A program made the position numbers and the translations under genes. A stretch of DNA of 46,365 bases, from positions 1 to 46,365 of the forward strand of contig JBEBXQ010000021.1 in the NCBI GenBank assembly GCA_040391535.1, in the 5' to 3' direction. This document shows, one piece after another, positions 26,789 to 36,800 of the stretch; the stretch's first letter is position 1; every line of letters starts with the position of its first letter. Below the pieces are notes generated by a model that saw only the letters and a list, made by a program, of their open reading frames with translations, did not search any database and was not told the DNA's origin. The DNA comes from JBEBXQ01 sp040391535 (GTDB lineage: Bacteria > Bacteroidota > Bacteroidia > Cytophagales > Spirosomataceae).

Positions 26789-27694
26789 ATGAAACATTTC
26801 CTGCTATTAATCATTATGGGATTAACTATTGATTCAACGTTCGTTAATGCACAGACAGTAAGTAAGAAATTTACTGCCGAAGGTGAATTTACCTCCAATT
26901 GTGAAGGACCGGCTGTAGATGGCGACGGTAATATTTATGCAGTTAATTTCGCTCAGGATGGTACAATCGCTAAAATTACCAAAAAAGGGAATACCAGCTT
27001 TTTTATCACTTTACCAAAAGGCAGTACCGGAAACGGCATTCGTTTCGGGGATGTCAATACTTTCTACATTGCCGATTTTACGGGACATAAGGTACTGAAA
27101 GCCAATCTGGAAACAGCAGAAGTGACCGTTCATGCTGAAGACAGCACCATGAATCAGCCCAATGATCTGTCCATTACCCGGTCAGGACATATTTACTGTT
27201 CTGATCCTGACTGGAGTAACGGTACCGGCCAGATATGGCACGCATCACCTGACGGAAAACTCAGAAAAGTAGCGGAGAATCTCGGCACTACTAACGGTAT
27301 TGAGGTGAGTCCGGATGAAAAAATACTGTATGTAAATGAAACTGTTCAGCTCAATGTCTGGGCGTTTGACATACAACCTGACGGCTCTCTGGCTAATAAA
27401 CGTCTACTGATCAGGTTTGAAGATGCCGCCATGGATGGCATGCGCTGTGACCGTGACGGTAATCTGTATATTACCCGTCATGGCAAAGGAGAAGTGGCTG
27501 TGGTATCGCCGGAAGGGAAATTACTTTATACCGTGAAAACCAAAGGTAAAAAGGTTTCGAATATCTGTTTTGGAGGAAAAGACGGAAAAACGGCTTATGT
27601 TACATTACAGGATACCGGTTGTCTCGAAACTTTCAGAGTAAAGGTGCCCGGACGGGAATGGGTGATGATGAAGGAGTTTTTGAAAAAGAAATAG
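26789..27694 (+). CDS. SMP-30/gluconolactonase-like exported beta-propeller protein
   Basis: This is probably a periplasmic lactonase or lactone-binding six-bladed propeller. It has a signal peptide (FLLLIIMGLTIDSTFVNAQ) and SMP-30 blocks: EGPAVDGDGNIYAVNF with a metal-site Glu, NQPNDLSITRSGHIYCSD, TTNGIEVSPDEKILYVNET and DGMRCDRDGNLYITRHGKG. In this family Glu, two Asn and Asp bind the metal, and candidates for all four are visible. The 301-aa length is normal. The neighbour dgkA starts 10 bp later, so they may be co-transcribed, although a functional link is not obvious. It could open lactones made by the sugar dehydrogenases upstream (inference). Confidence 0.88.
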   Translation: MKHFLLLIIMGLTIDSTFVNAQTVSKKFTAEGEFTSNCEGPAVDGDGNIYAVNFAQDGTIAKITKKGNTSFFITLPKGSTGNGIRFGDVNTFYIADFTGHKVLKANLETAEVTVHAEDSTMNQPNDLSITRSGHIYCSDPDWSNGTGQIWHASPDGKLRKVAENLGTTNGIEVSPDEKILYVNETVQLNVWAFDIQPDGSLANKRLLIRFEDAAMDGMRCDRDGNLYITRHGKGEVAVVSPEGKLLYTVKTKGKKVSNICFGGKDGKTAYVTLQDTGCLETFRVKVPGREWVMMKEFLKKK

Positions 27695-27704
27695 GTATAT
27701 TCTG

Positions 27705-28091
27705 ATGATGGCAGGCGAAGGTATTGATATAAAAAAAGCAATCAGAAGTTTTCGTTACGCCATAGCCGGACTAATCACTTTGGTTCGCTCTGAAAACAAT
27801 GCCCGGATTCACCTTATTGCCACTGTTGTGGTATTGTTGCTTGCCTGGTACCTGGAATTCAGCTATCTGGAATGGGCGATCCTGGTCATACTGACAGGGT
27901 TGGTATGGATGGCGGAAGCATTTAATACATCGCTTGAAAAACTTGCGGATCTGGTTTCTTCAGAATATCATCCGCTTATAAAAGCATCAAAAGATCTGGC
28001 TGCAGCCGGTGTCCTGATCGCTGCACTTATAGCAGTGATTGCAGGAGGTATTTTAATTATTCCCAAGCTGATAAAGCTGGCCGGAGGATGA
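27705..28091 (+). CDS. dgkA: Diacylglycerol/undecaprenol kinase DgkA-family protein
   Basis: This small integral membrane kinase phosphorylates diacylglycerol or undecaprenol, recycling lipid carriers for the envelope. The 128-aa sequence has the family signature: a basic amphipathic N-terminus (IKKAIRSFRYAIAGL), ENNARIHL, three membrane helices, and the catalytic block AEAFNTSLEKLADLV with its two Glu, then HPLIKASKDLAAAGVL. In Gram-positive and Bacteroidota members undecaprenol is often the real substrate. Two adjacent ATGs (27705 and 27708) could be the start. It converges with the metallo-hydrolase gene, with 3 bases between the stops. Confidence 0.93.
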   Translation: MMAGEGIDIKKAIRSFRYAIAGLITLVRSENNARIHLIATVVVLLLAWYLEFSYLEWAILVILTGLVWMAEAFNTSLEKLADLVSSEYHPLIKASKDLAAAGVLIAALIAVIAGGILIIPKLIKLAGG

Positions 28092-28094
28092 TAA

Positions 28095-28856
28095 TCAAAG
28101 GATAATTTCAAGCCCGTCGTAGGCCAGTTTTACAGAAGAGGGTAATTCTTCTTCAACAGATTTATGCAAACCCAGACGGTGGCTGATGTGCGTCAGGTAC
28201 GTTGTTTCTGCTCCGATCTTCTCCGCAACCTCCAGTGCCTGATTTAAAGTAAAGTGGGAAATATGGGATTCTTTCTGCAAAGCATTCAGCACTAATACTT
28301 TTGATCCTTTTATTTTCTCGATTTCGGCATCGTCAATAAAATTGGCATCAGTAATATAGGTAAAATCCCCGATCCGGAAACCGAAGACAGGTAATTTGTG
28401 ATGCATTACTTCAATAGGTGTAATTTTGATATTGCCGATTTCAAACGGATTTCCGGTCAGTTCATTTAATGAAAGGTGAGGTACCCCCGGATATCTCCTG
28501 GCTTCAAAAGCATAGTAAAATTCGGTCTGAATCTGATTCAATACACTTTTTCGTGCATATAGGGGCATATCCCTCTGCTGGAAAAAATTAAAAGCGCGTA
28601 CATCGTCCAGGCCGCTGATGTGGTCTTTGTGCTCGTGAGTATAAATAATGGCATCAAGAGACCGGACCCTGTTTCTAAGCATTTGCTGCCTGAAATCAGG
28701 GCCGGTATCGATAACAATTGAATGTTCCTGTTCCTGAATCCAGACAGATGAACGCAGCCTTTTGTCACGAAAATCAACAGAATTACAGACAGAACACCCG
28801 CAGGCAATTACTGGAACGCCCTGGGAAGTGCCGGTTCCCAAAAACCTGACCACCAT
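28095..28856 (-). CDS. PhnP-like MBL-fold metallo-hydrolase
   Basis: This 253-aa cytoplasmic hydrolase is probably a phosphodiesterase of the metallo-beta-lactamase fold. The dinuclear metal motif is clear (THEHKDHISGLDD), with a further His in EVMHHKLPVFGF, an Asp in YITDANFIDD, and a C-terminal THISHRLG. Near the N-terminus, ACGCSVC matches the extra structural zinc site of PhnP (Cys-x-Cys-x2-Cys). No phosphonate genes are nearby, so the substrate is more likely a cyclic phosphodiester of another origin. It starts 5 bp after the response regulator gene and is probably co-transcribed with it. Confidence 0.88.
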   Translation of the reverse strand: MVVRFLGTGTSQGVPVIACGCSVCNSVDFRDKRLRSSVWIQEQEHSIVIDTGPDFRQQMLRNRVRSLDAIIYTHEHKDHISGLDDVRAFNFFQQRDMPLYARKSVLNQIQTEFYYAFEARRYPGVPHLSLNELTGNPFEIGNIKITPIEVMHHKLPVFGFRIGDFTYITDANFIDDAEIEKIKGSKVLVLNALQKESHISHFTLNQALEVAEKIGAETTYLTHISHRLGLHKSVEEELPSSVKLAYDGLEIIL

Positions 28857-28861
28857 CGCAA

Positions 28862-29239
28862 CTATTCTGTCAGTTGCGCAACTACTTCAACAAGCCGGTC
28901 AAAATTGAGAGGTTTCATTAAGGCATCATTAAAGCCGGCCTCTTTAAAATCTTCTTCAGAATAGTTTTTGGCATTTCCTGTAATGGCAACAATCGGAATC
29001 CCGGCTTTTTGTGAATCTGCCAGCGCCCTGATTTCACGAGCGGTTTCCATGCCGTCTTTGATAGGCATATTGATATCCAGAAGAACAATATCAAAATCTT
29101 CCTTTTGGATTAATTGCAGTACCTGTTCTCCGTTTTTAACCGCGGTAATTTCATAATGCTGAAATTCAAGGATCTTTCTAGCCAGGTTTTGAATAACAGA
29201 ACTGTCCTCTGCAATTAATACACGTTTGGTATACGACAT
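28862..29239 (-). CDS. Single-domain response regulator (CheY-like receiver)
   Basis: This 125-aa protein consists only of a receiver domain and would relay phosphorylation from a histidine kinase by protein contact. The acidic pair Glu11-Asp12, phosphoacceptor Asp55 (VLLDINMP), switch Thr87 (VAITGNA) and Lys109 (LMKPLNF) are all present. No DNA-binding or enzymatic output domain follows and no kinase gene is in the window, so its partner is encoded elsewhere. It is transcribed with the MBL-fold hydrolase. Confidence 0.93.
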   Translation of the reverse strand: MSYTKRVLIAEDSSVIQNLARKILEFQHYEITAVKNGEQVLQLIQKEDFDIVLLDINMPIKDGMETAREIRALADSQKAGIPIVAITGNAKNYSEEDFKEAGFNDALMKPLNFDRLVEVVAQLTE

Positions 29240-29306
29240 AATCTAATAAGCGTTTTAAAGTAACTACTATACCGGGTCAATTTAAATATAAATCCAGAAT
29301 TCCCTG

Positions 29307-29314
29307 CAAAATTA
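29307..29314 (-). promoter_or_regulatory. Candidate -7 element for the response regulator operon
   Basis: Read on the minus strand this is TAATTTTG, a perfect TAnnTTTG match, about 68 bases before the ATG. The -33 element is not clear. The rest of the 299-bp AT-rich gap to 29538 should hold the divergent promoter of the TonB receptor, which I could not pin down. Confidence 0.35.
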
Positions 29315-29538
29315 GGGTAAATCTTCCTGAAATTATGATTTAGACACAATTTTTAGTAATAAAAAGAAAATGTATGGAAATGAGCTTTATTATTTATCAT
29401 CTAAATAATAAAAAATTGAATAAAATCATTTAATGGAATTGCTTTTATAAACAATATTTTTAATAATTTTACTAAAAAATTGGATATTTGGCAACACGCA
29501 CAATCAGGAAAACAACAAACTAAAACCGAAAAGTCATC

Positions 29539-32532
29539 ATGAAAATTATTTCTCCCTGGGGAAGAATGCTACTGCTGGCGTTTTTCTTTTCCGCAGTTAC
29601 TTCCATTATATATGCGCAAAACACGGCATTAAATGGTGTTGTGAAAGACAAAGATTCCGGTAATCCTTTGATTGGTGTCAGTATTCAGGTGAAAGGCCGG
29701 GTAGTGGGTACTATTACTAATGCTGACGGGACCTTCGGGCTGACAGTACAATCGGCTCCCCCCTTTACACTGGTTTTCAGTTCGGTTGGCTACAGAACAG
29801 AAGAAATTGAAGTCTCAGGAGGGCAGACCCATTTTGAAGTTGCTTTGGAAGAACAGGCTATTTCAGGACAGGAAATCGTTATTTCTGCATCGCGCGTAGA
29901 AGAGAGCGTTATGAATTCGCCGGTTTCTATTGAGAAGATTGACGTGAGGACTATTCGGGAAACTCCTCAGGTATCATTTTATGATGCCCTTCAGAATCTG
30001 AAGGGGGTAGAAATGAATACACAGTCTGTAACTTTCCGTTCGGTCAGTGCAAGAGGATTCGGTGCGAATGGTAATGTCCGTCTTGTGCAACTGGTTGACG
30101 GTATGGATAACCAGGCTCCCGGATTAAACTTTCCGGTTGGAAACGTAGTGGGAATGTCTGAGCTGGATGTGGAGAGTGTGGAATTATTACCTGGAGCAGC
30201 ATCGGCTTTATATGGCCCCAATGCTATTAACGGACTGCTATTGATGAACAGTAAATCTCCGTTTGTGTATCAGGGATTGAGTGCTTATGCCAAAGCCGGG
30301 ATAATGAGTGCGGATAACCGTACGCAGAAAAACACACCTTATTACGATGTGGCCATCCGTTACGCCAGATCGTTTAACAATAAGCTGGCATTTAAAGTGA
30401 ATGCGGCTTATCTCACTGCAAAGGATTGGCAGGCTACCGACTACAGGGACCAAAGCCTTACCAACGGAAGCACACTGGAAAACAATACCGGTAATATAAG
30501 GAATAATCCTACTTATGACGGGGTCAACTGGCTTGGCGATGTGGGGACTAATGTATATGATGCATTGTATGCCAACGGAATGCCCGGAGACGGTTCAAAC
30601 GGAACTTCGGCAGCATTGGGTGCGATTTATTCAACGCAGATTGCGGCCGCAGGAAATCTTACTTTACCTCAGCTGCTGGGCGGTACTACTCCTGAACAAC
30701 AGCTTGCCATAGCGCGGAATATATTTGGTACTGTAGTCCCCAACCAATACCTGGCAGCACCCGGATACGCGGAAAACCAGCTTACGGATTATCCGGTAAA
30801 AAGCCTGAAACTGAATGCATCCCTTCATTATCGGCTGAGTGATAAAATAGAGGCCATTTTACAGGCTAACTGGGGCAAAGGGTCTGCCGTATATACAGCA
30901 GCAGACCGTTACAATATCCAGGACTTTACCCTGGGTCAGTATAAAGCGGAAATCAAGGGTGATAATTTTTTTGTCAGAGGATATACCACCCGTGAGAATT
31001 CCGGAAATGCCCACGCATTAGGTGTACTCGGTGGATTGATGAGCCGGAACTGGATTCAAAGCGTGCTGGGATCATTTGTGCAGACCGGCCTTACGCAGTA
31101 TGGTGGAGCTCTGTTGCAGGGATATACAGCTGCATTACAGTCAGGGATGAGTCAGGAGGAAGCGATGGCTTTGGCTTATGGGCAGGCTAATGCTTATGCA
31201 CAGGCTAATAACGGAGCGTGGCTGGAAACGGGTGCGCAACAGGCAAACGGGTTGTTTCTGCCCGGAGGGACACAGTTTGATTCGTCAACAGAACAATTGA
31301 AAAGTATTCCTATTGCTGAAGGAGCCCGATTCCTGGATAAAACAAATATGTATCATGCTGAAGCGATGTACAATTTCAAGAATCTGATTGATCCGAAAGT
31401 AATTGAACTGATTGTAGGCGGGAATTACCGGGTTTATGATCTTAATTCAGAAGGGACACTGTTTACAACCAAAGACGGAACCCCGACAGGAGATGAATTT
31501 AATATCAAAGAGTATGGTGCTTATGCTCAGGTGGGACGGAATTTCAATGATAAAGTAAAACTTACCGCTTCTTTACGTTATGATAAAAATGAAAATTTTG
31601 AAGGGCAGTTCAGTCCCAGATTTTCAGCCGTCTGGACTTTTATAAAAGATCATAACCTGAGAGCATCCTATCAACGCGGTTTCCGTATTCCGACTACGCA
31701 AAACCAATACATAGATTTACTTACTCCACAGGCACGGCTGATCGGTGGCCTGCCGCTTTTCCGCCAGAAATATAATATGAATACAAATCCTGTATTTGCT
31801 CTTACGGATATACAGTCGGGCAATTTTGCACCATATGAATTTAAAGAATGGGAACCCGAGCGGGTACAGACTTTTGAGGTAGGGTATAAAACCACGGTCA
31901 ATAACAGAGTATTCCTGGATGCCTATTATTATTACAACCGGTTCCTGACTTTTGAAGGCAACGTCGTATTGTTACAGAGAAAAGATGCTAGTGGTCCCAT
32001 GACCGACCTGCTTGATGCCGGGAAGCGCAATGTATTCAGTATGCCGGTAAATGCCGAACAGGTAATCAAGAACTCCGGATTTGGTATCGGGGTTGATTTT
32101 GTACTTGGAAAAGGCTTCGTATTCAATACCAACTTTTCAAAAGATATGATGAATAATGACGATGAGCTGCAGGAAACAAATCCGTCTTTTATCACCTATT
32201 TCAATTCACCTGACTACAGATACAATGTAGGTCTTTCAAACCGGGATATTATGAAATCGGGCTGGGGGTTCGGGATAACACTGAGAGGACAGGGAGATAT
32301 GGTCTGGCAGGGAAGTATATCGCCTGCTGAAATCCTGATCAGGAGACAAACGGTTATTCCTGCCTATACCACACTGGATGCGCAGATCAGTAAAAAAACT
32401 CCCGGAATAAAATCCATAGTGAAGGTAGGAGGAACCAATCTGACCGGAAAATTGTATACCACGGGTTGGGCTAATCCATCGGTTGGTTCGATGTATTATG
32501 TCTCTTTAACTTTTGATGAATTATTCCGTTAA
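29539..32532 (+). CDS. TonB-dependent outer membrane receptor (non-SusC)
   Basis: This 997-aa outer-membrane transporter has an unidentified ligand. After a signal peptide (cleavage after IIYAQ, residue ~27), a carboxypeptidase-regulatory-like domain lies at about 30-115 (GNPLIGVSIQVKGRVVGTI). A plug follows with FYDALQNLKGVEMN, ARGFGANGNVRLVQLVDGMD and VESVELLPGAASALYGPNAI. The rest is a barrel ending in the aromatic strand MYYVSLTFDELF. It lacks the SusC signature and has no SusD partner, so it probably takes up a siderophore, vitamin, peptide or other small ligand. An Ala/Gln-rich segment at about residues 515-578 looks like an extended extracellular loop. Its stop codon overlaps the start of the DUF4286 gene. 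Confidence 0.93.
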   Translation: MKIISPWGRMLLLAFFFSAVTSIIYAQNTALNGVVKDKDSGNPLIGVSIQVKGRVVGTITNADGTFGLTVQSAPPFTLVFSSVGYRTEEIEVSGGQTHFEVALEEQAISGQEIVISASRVEESVMNSPVSIEKIDVRTIRETPQVSFYDALQNLKGVEMNTQSVTFRSVSARGFGANGNVRLVQLVDGMDNQAPGLNFPVGNVVGMSELDVESVELLPGAASALYGPNAINGLLLMNSKSPFVYQGLSAYAKAGIMSADNRTQKNTPYYDVAIRYARSFNNKLAFKVNAAYLTAKDWQATDYRDQSLTNGSTLENNTGNIRNNPTYDGVNWLGDVGTNVYDALYANGMPGDGSNGTSAALGAIYSTQIAAAGNLTLPQLLGGTTPEQQLAIARNIFGTVVPNQYLAAPGYAENQLTDYPVKSLKLNASLHYRLSDKIEAILQANWGKGSAVYTAADRYNIQDFTLGQYKAEIKGDNFFVRGYTTRENSGNAHALGVLGGLMSRNWIQSVLGSFVQTGLTQYGGALLQGYTAALQSGMSQEEAMALAYGQANAYAQANNGAWLETGAQQANGLFLPGGTQFDSSTEQLKSIPIAEGARFLDKTNMYHAEAMYNFKNLIDPKVIELIVGGNYRVYDLNSEGTLFTTKDGTPTGDEFNIKEYGAYAQVGRNFNDKVKLTASLRYDKNENFEGQFSPRFSAVWTFIKDHNLRASYQRGFRIPTTQNQYIDLLTPQARLIGGLPLFRQKYNMNTNPVFALTDIQSGNFAPYEFKEWEPERVQTFEVGYKTTVNNRVFLDAYYYYNRFLTFEGNVVLLQRKDASGPMTDLLDAGKRNVFSMPVNAEQVIKNSGFGIGVDFVLGKGFVFNTNFSKDMMNNDDELQETNPSFITYFNSPDYRYNVGLSNRDIMKSGWGFGITLRGQGDMVWQGSISPAEILIRRQTVIPAYTTLDAQISKKTPGIKSIVKVGGTNLTGKLYTTGWANPSVGSMYYVSLTFDELFR

Positions 32533-32834
32533 TGATTATTTACAATATCACCTATAATATCGATCCTGAAATTGAGCAGGAATGGCTGGACTGGATGCGG
32601 CAGGTTTATTCTGAAAAGATCAGGTCTACAGAACTGGTCAGCAGCCTTAGGATACTCAGGTTACTTACTGAAATTGATAACGGTGGTATTACCTATAGTT
32701 TTCAGATGGAATTTGAAAAGACAGATTTTCTGGCGCGCTTTGAAGAAATGTATCAGCAAGCTTTTGAAGGTGATCATCATAGCCGTTTTGAGGGTAAATA
32801 CGTATCTTTTAGAAGCTTGCTGAAAGAGGTTTAA
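32532..32834 (+). CDS. DUF4286-family small protein
   Basis: This 100-aa cytoplasmic protein begins MIIYNITYNIDPEIEQEWLD and matches the DUF4286 family of Bacteroidota, a ferredoxin-like alpha/beta fold of unknown function. Its ATG shares one base with the receptor stop codon (TAATG), which indicates translational coupling. No catalytic motif is evident. Confidence 0.85.
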   Translation: MIIYNITYNIDPEIEQEWLDWMRQVYSEKIRSTELVSSLRILRLLTEIDNGGITYSFQMEFEKTDFLARFEEMYQQAFEGDHHSRFEGKYVSFRSLLKEV

Positions 32835-32883
32835 GGCCTCCGGGAGTATCGGCAGACGAATAAAATAATAATTGAGTTTTTGG

Positions 32884-32914
32884 TTTGTTTTGTGTTAATA
32901 GTTTGTTAAGTTTA
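32884..32914 (+). promoter_or_regulatory. Candidate promoter of the hibernation factor gene
   Basis: TTTG at 32884-32887 and TAAGTTTA at 32907-32914 are separated by 19 bp. This fits the Bacteroidota vegetative promoter with one mismatch in the -7 box, and implies a 5' leader of about 70 nt. Confidence 0.4.
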
Positions 32915-32989
32915 GGTACAAATAGTAGAAAAATCTAAAGAGATTATGCTATTTGATTTAATGAATGTACCACTTAAACAAAGTACACT

Positions 32990-33358
32990 ATGAGACTGCA
33001 GATGCAAGCGATACGTTTTGATGCCGACGAGAAGTTGTTAGCCTTTATTCAGCAGAAACTTGATAAGCTAGATACGTTTTACGACCGTATTATCAGTGGT
33101 GAAGTATTTTTAAAACTTGGTAATAAAGAAAACAACAAAGTACATACCAAGTGGATTGAAGTCAAACTGTATGTTCCCGGATCAACACTCTTTGTTAGTG
33201 AAAAGGGCACCACGTTTGAAGAAGCGACTGATCTTGCTATTGAAACCCTTAAAATGAAAGTGAAGCGGTTTAAAACAAAGAAGAATAATTCAAAAGCCCC
33301 CAGATTAGATGTCCCTGCAGATGAACAGGAAGCTGAAGTTGAACTGATAGAAGAATAA
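32990..33358 (+). CDS. hpf: Short ribosome hibernation-promoting factor (HPF/YfiA family)
   Basis: This small protein binds the 30S decoding region and silences ribosomes in slow growth. The 122-aa sequence has the beta-alpha-beta-beta-beta-alpha fold pattern: MQAIRFDADEKLLAFIQQKLDKLDTFYDRI, then WIEVKLYVPGSTLFV and FEEATDLAIETLKMKVKRFK. The basic helix end is followed by an acidic tail (EQEAEVELIEE). It lacks the C-terminal dimerisation domain of long HPF. It has its own promoter and terminator. Confidence 0.92.
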   Translation: MRLQMQAIRFDADEKLLAFIQQKLDKLDTFYDRIISGEVFLKLGNKENNKVHTKWIEVKLYVPGSTLFVSEKGTTFEEATDLAIETLKMKVKRFKTKKNNSKAPRLDVPADEQEAEVELIEE

Positions 33359-33380
33359 GAAGTTATATATAGAACCCAAA

Positions 33381-33421
33381 TAAGAACGGAGTCTCTGTGA
33401 AGGAGGCTCCGTTCTTATTTT
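33381..33421 (+). terminator. Intrinsic terminator after hpf
   Basis: A 14-bp stem (AAGAACGGAGTCTC at 33382-33395, GAGGCTCCGTTCTT at 33403-33416, one G-T wobble) has a 7-nt loop and is followed by ATTTTT. Confidence 0.9.
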
Positions 33422-33680
33422 TCAAGGCCTTACCACCACCCTGTTAAACAGCGGCCTGGTCTGGATTTCAGGGTGGTATCACTTCCCTCGTCGTCTTTCA
33501 GCCTGGCACCTTTCATTCGAAATTCTCTTTTAGGTTTTAGCGCACAACATTACTGATAGTCAAGGCCTCTCAATTGAACTGAAAACCCATGCCTTCCTGA
33601 GCCCGGACGCAGTGGCATCATAAGCAGATACGATCATAATAATTAGATAACAAACCGGTGAATTAGTGGTAACAGCCGCC
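33422..33680. other. Non-coding stretch between hpf and the second susC
   Basis: No gene is supported in this region. It contains a 9-bp inverted repeat (ACCACCCTG at 33435-33443, CAGGGTGGT at 33469-33477) around a 25-nt loop, and a direct repeat TCAAGGCCT. I could not match any six-frame reading to a family. It may be gene debris or a structured regulatory region. Confidence 0.4.
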
Positions 33681-33683
33681 GCG

Positions 33684-33691
33684 TACTTTTG
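33684..33691 (+). promoter_or_regulatory. -7 promoter element for the second susC/susD operon
   Basis: TACTTTTG is a perfect TAnnTTTG match. Transcription would start near 33697, giving a leader of about 115 nt before the ATG at 33813. No clear TTTG is seen at -33. CCCGG (33695-33699) and CCGGG (33771-33775) could close a leader structure. Confidence 0.5.
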
Positions 33692-33812
33692 TGACCCGGA
33701 GAGGCATTGTGAATTTGCCTGTTACGCTAACTTATCGGAAACACCCTGCCAACCCTTACGTGGAGTTACGCCGGGATGTATACTGTTAAAATCACTGTCA
33801 TTTATTCTGTTT

Positions 33813-36800
33813 ATGAAAAAACAATTACTAAAATCATTTTTGAAAGCAATGGGGTGCCTGGCATTGATTGTATGCTATGCGTTATCAGCTATTGCTCAGG
33901 ACCGGCAGGTAAAAGGTAAAGTTACTGAGACCGCCACAGGCGAACTTTTGGCAGGGGCTACTGTTCAGGTAAAAGGAACATCGACGGGAACAATGACTGA
34001 TGTGAACGGTGAATTTACACTGTCTGTGCCGGAACAGGCTACACTTGTTTTTTCCTATATCGGCTATAAAACAACAGAGTTATTTGCCGGATCAAACACC
34101 GTGATAAACATAGCGTTGGAAAATGACTTACAGGCACTGCAGGAAGTGGTCGTAGTAGGTTATCAAACCATGCGCAAAAGTGATATCACCGGTGCTATAG
34201 CCAGTGTGAAATCAAGCGAGCTTAACCTCACGACGCCGACCGTTGGTCAGGCATTGGTTGGTAAGGTAGCCGGTGTGCAGATTTCACAAGTGAGCGGTGC
34301 ACCGTACAACACCACAAAAATTCGTGTACGTGGTACCAGTTCCATTAATGCCAGTTCGGATCCGTTGTATGTCATTGACGGGTATCCGGCCAACGGGGAT
34401 TTGTTCCTCAACATGGAAGATATTGAATCTGTTGAAGTACTGAAAGATGCCGCTTCGGCTGCCATCTATGGTTCAAGGGCTTCGGGTGGTGTTGTACTGA
34501 TTACCACCAAGCGGGGAAAAGAAGGAAAAACAACGGTAACCTACGACTTCCAGTTTGGGGTTAACCAGCTTGCCCGTAAGGTAGACGTGCTGAATGCCGG
34601 ACAGTTTTTTGATCTCTTTGTAGATGCACACAACAAGACGTACAAAGATCTGATGATTTCACAAGGTAAAGCCTGGTCGGATGAATATGTCCATGACGAC
34701 AACGCTACACGGACAAACCGTACGAATAATGTAAACGCCAACACGATCAGGATCCCTGATTATATGTATGATTTTGCTACGGGTACCATCAAAAAACCTG
34801 AATACGATACGGATTGGCAGGATGAGCTCTATCGTAAGGCACTTAACAACAGACATAACCTTTCTATTACGGGAGGACGAAACGGCATACGTTATGCTGT
34901 TTCGGGAGGATACCATAACCAGGAAGGTATTATGCTCAATACAGACATGGTGAAATACAATCTGCGTTCTAATATCGATATTGATGTTTCGAAAAAAATA
35001 ACGCTGGGTGCTAACCTTGCTTATACAGATACAAAAGGAAACGAAGTAACGGAAGGGCGTTTTCACCAAAGCCCGGTATTAACCGCTTTGATTTACCTTC
35101 CTTTTCTGAAAGCGTACAACGAAGATGGTACTCCTGCACAATACGAAATGTCTTCACAGTCAAGTGACTATGCCTTCCAGAGCGATATTGAAAACCCGAT
35201 CGCCTATACGCAAATGGTGAAGAACTTCCGTAAAACAACGAGAGCAACGTACAACGTTTACGGACAGTACAAAATCATAGAGCCGTTGACGGCTAAATTA
35301 TCCTTTGGTACCTATAACTATACCAACAATTGGGAATACTACCGCCCTACAAGCATCACTTCGGGTGTGAATGCACCGTATTCAACGCAGGCCATTACCG
35401 CAGCCAATGCGCAAAATACGCGTATAGATGAAAGGGATTATCTGACCGAGTTTACACTGAACTTCAATAAAAGAGTCAGTAATTTTAATTTGAGCGGTGT
35501 GATAGGTGCTTCTTCGCAATCACACATCAGGGATGTGATTGCTGTAACAGCCAACGGATTCACGGATGATAAAGTACCGTACATTACGGGTGGCGGTTCG
35601 GACGCATCCAATTTTTCAAGGGGCAGTTCGACAGGTATCACACAGCATGCGATGGCTTCCGGTTTCGGACGTGTCAACGTCAGCTATCTGGAGCGGTATC
35701 ATCTGACGGCTTCCTTCCGTGGGGATGGTTCTTCGCTCTTTGGCCCTAAAAACCGTTGGGCTTATTTTCCATCTGTTTCCGGTGGCTGGACGATTTCCGA
35801 TGAATCGTTTTACAAAAGTCTGCTGGGAGAAAGCAGTTCAATGAAATTCCGTGCCAGTTGGGGTGTGAGCGGAAACAACGGTATCGGTACCTACAATTAC
35901 CAGCAGGTAATAGGTAAAGCCGGTGTGCCTATCGGGAATGCGGTACAAACGGCCATGTATCCGGGAGCTTTCCGCGATGATAAATTAGGTTGGGAGTCCA
36001 CTTCGCAAACCAACATTGGCGTTGATTTAGGTCTGTTCAATGGTCGTTTGCAGGTTATTGCTAACTATTACGACAGTTACACCTATAATCTCCTCTTCTC
36101 CAAATCAATTACGGCTGTGTCGGGCTCCACAACGATGCTCACCAACCTGCCCGATTCAAAAATCAATAACCGTGGCTTCGATCTTCAGCTGGACGGAAGG
36201 ATTGCATCATCCAGGGATTATGAAGTGCGCGCCGGCGGAAACATTTCCGTGAACAGGAACAAAGTACTTGACCTGGGAGGAGGGTCTACCATTCTTACCC
36301 GCGGTGCAGAACGCGGCTACGATACGCACATTACAATGGAAGGTCAGCCGATTGGTATGTTCTACGGATATAAAGTAGCAGGCATGGTAAAAACGCAGGC
36401 AGAGGCAGATGCAATTAATGACAGCCCTGATGTACATGATAATATTCCGGCACGTTCGGCGGCGCAAAGCACAAAAATTCAGCCCGGTGATCTGTACTTC
36501 GAGGATACAAATAAAGATGGTATTGTGAATGATCTCGACAAAACGATCATTGGCAGCCCTCACCCTGATTTCATTTATGCATTCAACCTCTCGGGACGTT
36601 ATAAGAAATTTGATATTTCTGTATCTGCGAATGGTACCCACGGAAACAAAGTGCTCGATGGCCAGAACTATTATAACCTGAATATGGAAGGTTCCGGTAA
36701 CCAGTACGCTGTTGTTGATCAACGCTTCCGTACGCCTGAAAACCCGGGTAATGGCGAAATCTACCGTGCTGCACGTGGCGGTACACAAAGTAACAGCACG

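Noticed and set aside
33666..33812. In-frame upstream extension of the second susC
   Set aside because: The extension covers the -7 promoter element and would place 49 residues before a proper signal peptide.
36207..36788. A 193-codon minus-strand open frame opposite the second susC
   Set aside because: It lies wholly inside a well-supported SusC gene and its translation has no domain features.
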